Both the position numbers and the translations under genes were made by a program. From Brenneria izadpanahii (lineage in GTDB: Bacteria; Pseudomonadota; Gammaproteobacteria; Enterobacterales; Enterobacteriaceae), in contig NZ_CP050854.1 of NCBI RefSeq assembly GCF_017569925.1, forward strand, positions 1,302,001-1,366,000: DNA of 64,000 nucleotides. Reading direction: 5' to 3'. The notes below the pieces were generated by a model. It was not told the origin of the DNA. It searched no databases and saw nothing but the letters and a program-made list of their open reading frames with translations. Positions 61,295 to 64,000 of this stretch are shown one piece after another (within the stretch, counting starts at the first letter, position 1; every line of letters starts with the position of its first letter).

Positions 61295-62255
61295 AGCCAC
61301 TCAAGATAATACAGCATCAACTATTCCCGGCGAACGTCTTCGTCAGGCGCGTGAACGCCTGGGATTGACTCAGCAGATCGTCGCCGATCGTTTGTGTCTT
61401 AAGCTTTCGATTGTACGTGAAATTGAAGAAGGCAATGTGTCAGCCAATCTGGCGCCGACTTTTTTACGCGGTTATATCCGTTCCTATGCGAAGTTGGTTC
61501 ATGTGCCGGAAGGCGAATTATTACCCATGCTGGATAAGCATGTGGTTCCCAAAGCCTCTAACGTCGCGCCTATGCAGAGCTTCTCCCTGGGGAAAAGCCG
61601 TAAGAAACGAGATGGCTGGTTAATGACCTTCACCTGGCTGGTGGTCATCATCGTGCTGGGGTTGACCGGCGCATGGTGGTGGCAGAATCACCAGGCGCAA
61701 CAGCAGGAAATTAACAGTATGGTCGATCATGCCACTTCGATGCAGGCGCAGAGCGAGGGGCAAGAGGTGCCGTTGATGGATAACTCGGAGTCAACGGATC
61801 TGGCGGCTTCCAACGCGGCGCCTTCTTCACCGGCGGATGTGCCGGCGAATACGGAAAGTTCAGCGCCTGAACAACATACTGAATCCGTGCCTGCCCCGGC
61901 TGCGGCCCCGACCCCCGCGCCGTCCGCTCCCGCGCCGCAGCCCGCGACGAGCGATATGAGCCAGAACGCGATAACGCCGGCCGCGCCAGAGCATGCCCCG
62001 GTTGCCGAATCGCAAGCGCTGGTGATGAGTTTCAATGCCGATTGCTGGCTTGAGGTGACGGATGCCAGCGGAAAGAAACTGTTCAGCGGGCTGCAACATA
62101 ATGGCGGCTCTTTGAATCTGAGCGGTCAGGCTCCTTACAGTTTGAAAATTGGCGCGCCTGCCGCGGTACAGATTCAATTTCAAGGTAAGCCGGTCGATTT
62201 AAGCCGGTTTGTAAGAAGCAATCAGGTTGCACGTCTGACGTTGGCGGCGGAATAA
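61284..62255 (+). CDS. rodZ: Cytoskeleton protein RodZ
   Basis: A 323-residue bitopic protein. It has an N-terminal helix-turn-helix that binds MreB ([20 protein letters not shown]), a single membrane segment ([17 protein letters not shown]), a Pro/Ala-rich periplasmic linker and a C-terminal DUF4115 domain. It anchors MreB and sets rod shape. It overlaps pilW and precedes ispG, as in E. coli. Confidence 0.95.
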   Translation: MNTEATQDNTASTIPGERLRQARERLGLTQQIVADRLCLKLSIVREIEEGNVSANLAPTFLRGYIRSYAKLVHVPEGELLPMLDKHVVPKASNVAPMQSFSLGKSRKKRDGWLMTFTWLVVIIVLGLTGAWWWQNHQAQQQEINSMVDHATSMQAQSEGQEVPLMDNSESTDLAASNAAPSSPADVPANTESSAPEQHTESVPAPAAAPTPAPSAPAPQPATSDMSQNAITPAAPEHAPVAESQALVMSFNADCWLEVTDASGKKLFSGLQHNGGSLNLSGQAPYSLKIGAPAAVQIQFQGKPVDLSRFVRSNQVARLTLAAE

Positions 62256-62297
62256 CTTAATCGCTACCTGTGACGTTGCAATTGTGGAGAAGAAGTA

Positions 62298-63419
62298 ATG
62301 CATAACGCTGCACCCATCACCCGCCGGAAATCAAAACGGATTTACGTCGGCAAGGTGCCTATTGGTGATGGCGCGCCGATTGCGGTGCAGTCCATGACCA
62401 ACACCCGAACCACTGATGTTGAAGCGACGGTTAATCAAATCAAATCACTGGAACGCGTCGGTGTTGATATTGTGCGTGTTTCCGTTCCAACCATGGATGC
62501 GGCGGAAGCGTTCAAGCTCATTAAACAGCAGGTGAATGTCCCGCTGGTGGCCGATATCCATTTTGACTACCGTATTGCGTTGAAGGTAGCGGAATACGGC
62601 GTCGATTGCCTGCGTATCAATCCGGGCAATATCGGTAACGAAGAGCGTATCCGCTCCGTTGTCGACTGCGCGCGCGATAAAAATATCCCGATACGTATTG
62701 GCGTTAACGGCGGATCGCTGGAAAAAGATTTGCAGGAAAAGTATGGCGAACCAACGCCGGAAGCTCTGTTGGAGTCCGCCATGCGCCACGTAGATATTCT
62801 CGATCGTCTCAATTTCGATCAGTTTAAGGTCAGCGTAAAAGCATCCGATGTTTTTCTGGCGGTGCAGTCTTACCGACTGCTGGCGTCGCGTATCGATCAG
62901 CCGTTGCATCTGGGGATCACCGAAGCCGGCGGCGCGCGCAGCGGGGCGGTTAAGTCGGCGATTGGGCTTGGTCTGCTGTTGTCGGAAGGGATCGGGGATA
63001 CCCTGCGTATTTCGCTGGCGGCCGATCCGGTGGAAGAGGTTAAAGTTGGGTTCGATATTCTGAAGTCGCTGCGTATTCGCTCGCGCGGCATCAATTTTAT
63101 CGCTTGTCCGACCTGCTCACGGCAGGAGTTTGATGTCATCGGCACCGTGAATGCGCTGGAACAGCGTCTGGAAGACATTATCACGCCGATGGATGTGTCT
63201 ATCATCGGTTGCGTGGTTAACGGGCCGGGCGAGGCGCTGGTTTCCACTATCGGCGTGACAGGCGGACATAATAAGAGCGGCTTCTATGAGGACGGCGTTC
63301 GTCAGCGTGAACGTTTTGATAATGAACAGATGATCGATCAACTGGAAGCGAAAATCCGTGCCAAGGCTTCCATGATGGATGAAAGCCGGCGCATTACGGT
63401 AAATCTGGTTGATAAATAA
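62298..63419 (+). CDS. ispG: HMB-PP synthase (4-hydroxy-3-methylbut-2-enyl-diphosphate synthase)
   Basis: A 373-residue [4Fe-4S] enzyme of the non-mevalonate isoprenoid pathway, converting MEcPP to HMB-PP. Cluster ligands are seen in [10 protein letters not shown] and [11 protein letters not shown]. It likely depends on the isc genes for its cluster. Confidence 0.97.
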   Translation: MHNAAPITRRKSKRIYVGKVPIGDGAPIAVQSMTNTRTTDVEATVNQIKSLERVGVDIVRVSVPTMDAAEAFKLIKQQVNVPLVADIHFDYRIALKVAEYGVDCLRINPGNIGNEERIRSVVDCARDKNIPIRIGVNGGSLEKDLQEKYGEPTPEALLESAMRHVDILDRLNFDQFKVSVKASDVFLAVQSYRLLASRIDQPLHLGITEAGGARSGAVKSAIGLGLLLSEGIGDTLRISLAADPVEEVKVGFDILKSLRIRSRGINFIACPTCSRQEFDVIGTVNALEQRLEDIITPMDVSIIGCVVNGPGEALVSTIGVTGGHNKSGFYEDGVRQRERFDNEQMIDQLEAKIRAKASMMDESRRITVNLVDK

Positions 63420-63479
63420 CCGTGCCGGCGCGGCCGCCCGCAAAAAGACGACTCTTGAACCCGATGGGGATCCTTCGCA

Positions 63480-63509
63480 TTGAAGATGCTATGCCGATCC
63501 CCCTATAAT
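63480..63509 (+). promoter_or_regulatory. Putative hisS promoter
   Basis: TTGAAG (63480-63485) and TATAAT (63504-63509) are 18 bp apart, 37 bp before the hisS start. Confidence 0.55.
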
Positions 63510-63545
63510 CGGGTTTATTTTTTGAAAAATGCATAGAGAACAGAC

Positions 63546-64000
63546 GTGGCAAAAAATATTCAAGCCATCCGCGGCATGAACGATTACCTGCCGGCCGATA
63601 CGGCGTTGTGGCAGCGTATTGAAAACAGCCTGAAACAGGTGCTCAGCAGCTACGGCTATAGTGAAATCCGTACCCCTATCGTTGAGCAAACATCGTTGTT
63701 TAAACGCGCCATCGGCGAAGTGACCGATGTGGTTGAAAAAGAGATGTATACCTTTGAGGATCGTAACGGCGATAGTCTGACGTTGCGCCCTGAGAATACG
63801 GCGAGTTGTGTTCGCGCCGGTATTGAACACGGTATTCTCTACAATCAGGAACAGCGTCTGTGGTATTGCGGGCCGATGTTTCGCCATGAGCGTCCGCAGA
63901 AGGGGCGCTATCGCCAGTTCCATCAGATGGGCTGTGAAGTCTTCGGCTTGCAGGGGCCGGACATTGACGCCGAACTGATTCTGATGACGGCGCGCTGGTG
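63546..64000 (+). CDS. hisS: Histidyl-tRNA synthetase, 3' end outside window
   Basis: The first 151 codons are present, starting with GTG at 63546 ([16 protein letters not shown]). The class II motif 1 region ([20 protein letters not shown]), TLRPENTAS and motif 2 ([21 protein letters not shown]) are clear. It charges tRNA-His. The frame runs off the window edge. Confidence 0.97.
   Translation, partial: MAKNIQAIRGMNDYLPADTALWQRIENSLKQVLSSYGYSEIRTPIVEQTSLFKRAIGEVTDVVEKEMYTFEDRNGDSLTLRPENTASCVRAGIEHGILYNQEQRLWYCGPMFRHERPQKGRYRQFHQMGCEVFGLQGPDIDAELILMTARW

Overview
The window is a chromosomal segment of an enterobacterium. Gene order and protein sequence (pgpC, tadA, mltF, purL, glmY, glrK-qseG-glrR, glnB, glyA, hcaT, suhB, trmJ, the isc operon, pepB, sseB, sseA, ndk, rlmN, pilW, rodZ, ispG, hisS) follow the E. 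coli K-12 57 min region closely. A PaeY-type pectin acetylesterase homologue and a Lap-type giant adhesin locus point to the plant-associated Pectobacteriaceae (Dickeya, Pectobacterium, Brenneria and relatives). The genus is an inference; no rRNA is present.

Region 1 (1-21.2 kb) is an accessory surface-adhesion locus. An 18-kb reading frame, open at its 5' end, encodes the C-terminal 6010 residues of a type I secreted adhesin. It has 48 tandem Ig-like units of exactly 104 residues (312 bp), then cadherin-like modules, a von Willebrand A domain, RTX repeats and a T1SS signal. Next come a small unknown ORF and, on the other strand, lapG (periplasmic protease) and lapD (c-di-GMP receptor). In the Lap paradigm LapD sequesters LapG when c-di-GMP is high, so the adhesin stays anchored. 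Here lapD carries two single-base contractions in homopolymers and cannot be translated intact as given.

Region 2 (21.3-33.4 kb) is core: pgpC, tadA, mltF, purL (with a PurR operator over its promoter), then the GlmY small-RNA region. That region has three phased GlrR boxes and a sigma-54 promoter, and is followed by the sensor/lipoprotein/regulator operon glrK-qseG-glrR and by glnB.

Region 3 (33.5-43.2 kb) mixes core and accessory genes: a paeY homologue in which both the catalytic serine and histidine are replaced, glyA (PurR site), hcaT, a ZevA/ZevB-like metal transport pair, and a FecBCD-type ABC importer with a Fur-like box.

Region 4 (43.3-53.3 kb) carries suhB, trmJ and the iscRSUA-hscBA-fdx-iscX iron-sulfur operon, with two abutting IscR boxes. 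The iscR-iscS gap contains dispersed palindromic repeats, and an ERIC element separates iscX from pepB; sseB follows.

Region 5 (53.3-58.1 kb) is an alpha-glucoside PTS permease and GH4 6-phospho-glucosidase with an RpiR-type regulator, wrapped around sseA. Region 6 (58.4-64 kb) is ndk, a duplicated palindromic repeat, rlmN, pilW, rodZ, ispG and the first 151 codons of hisS.

All functional calls come from reading the sequence and remembered family knowledge; no search was run.
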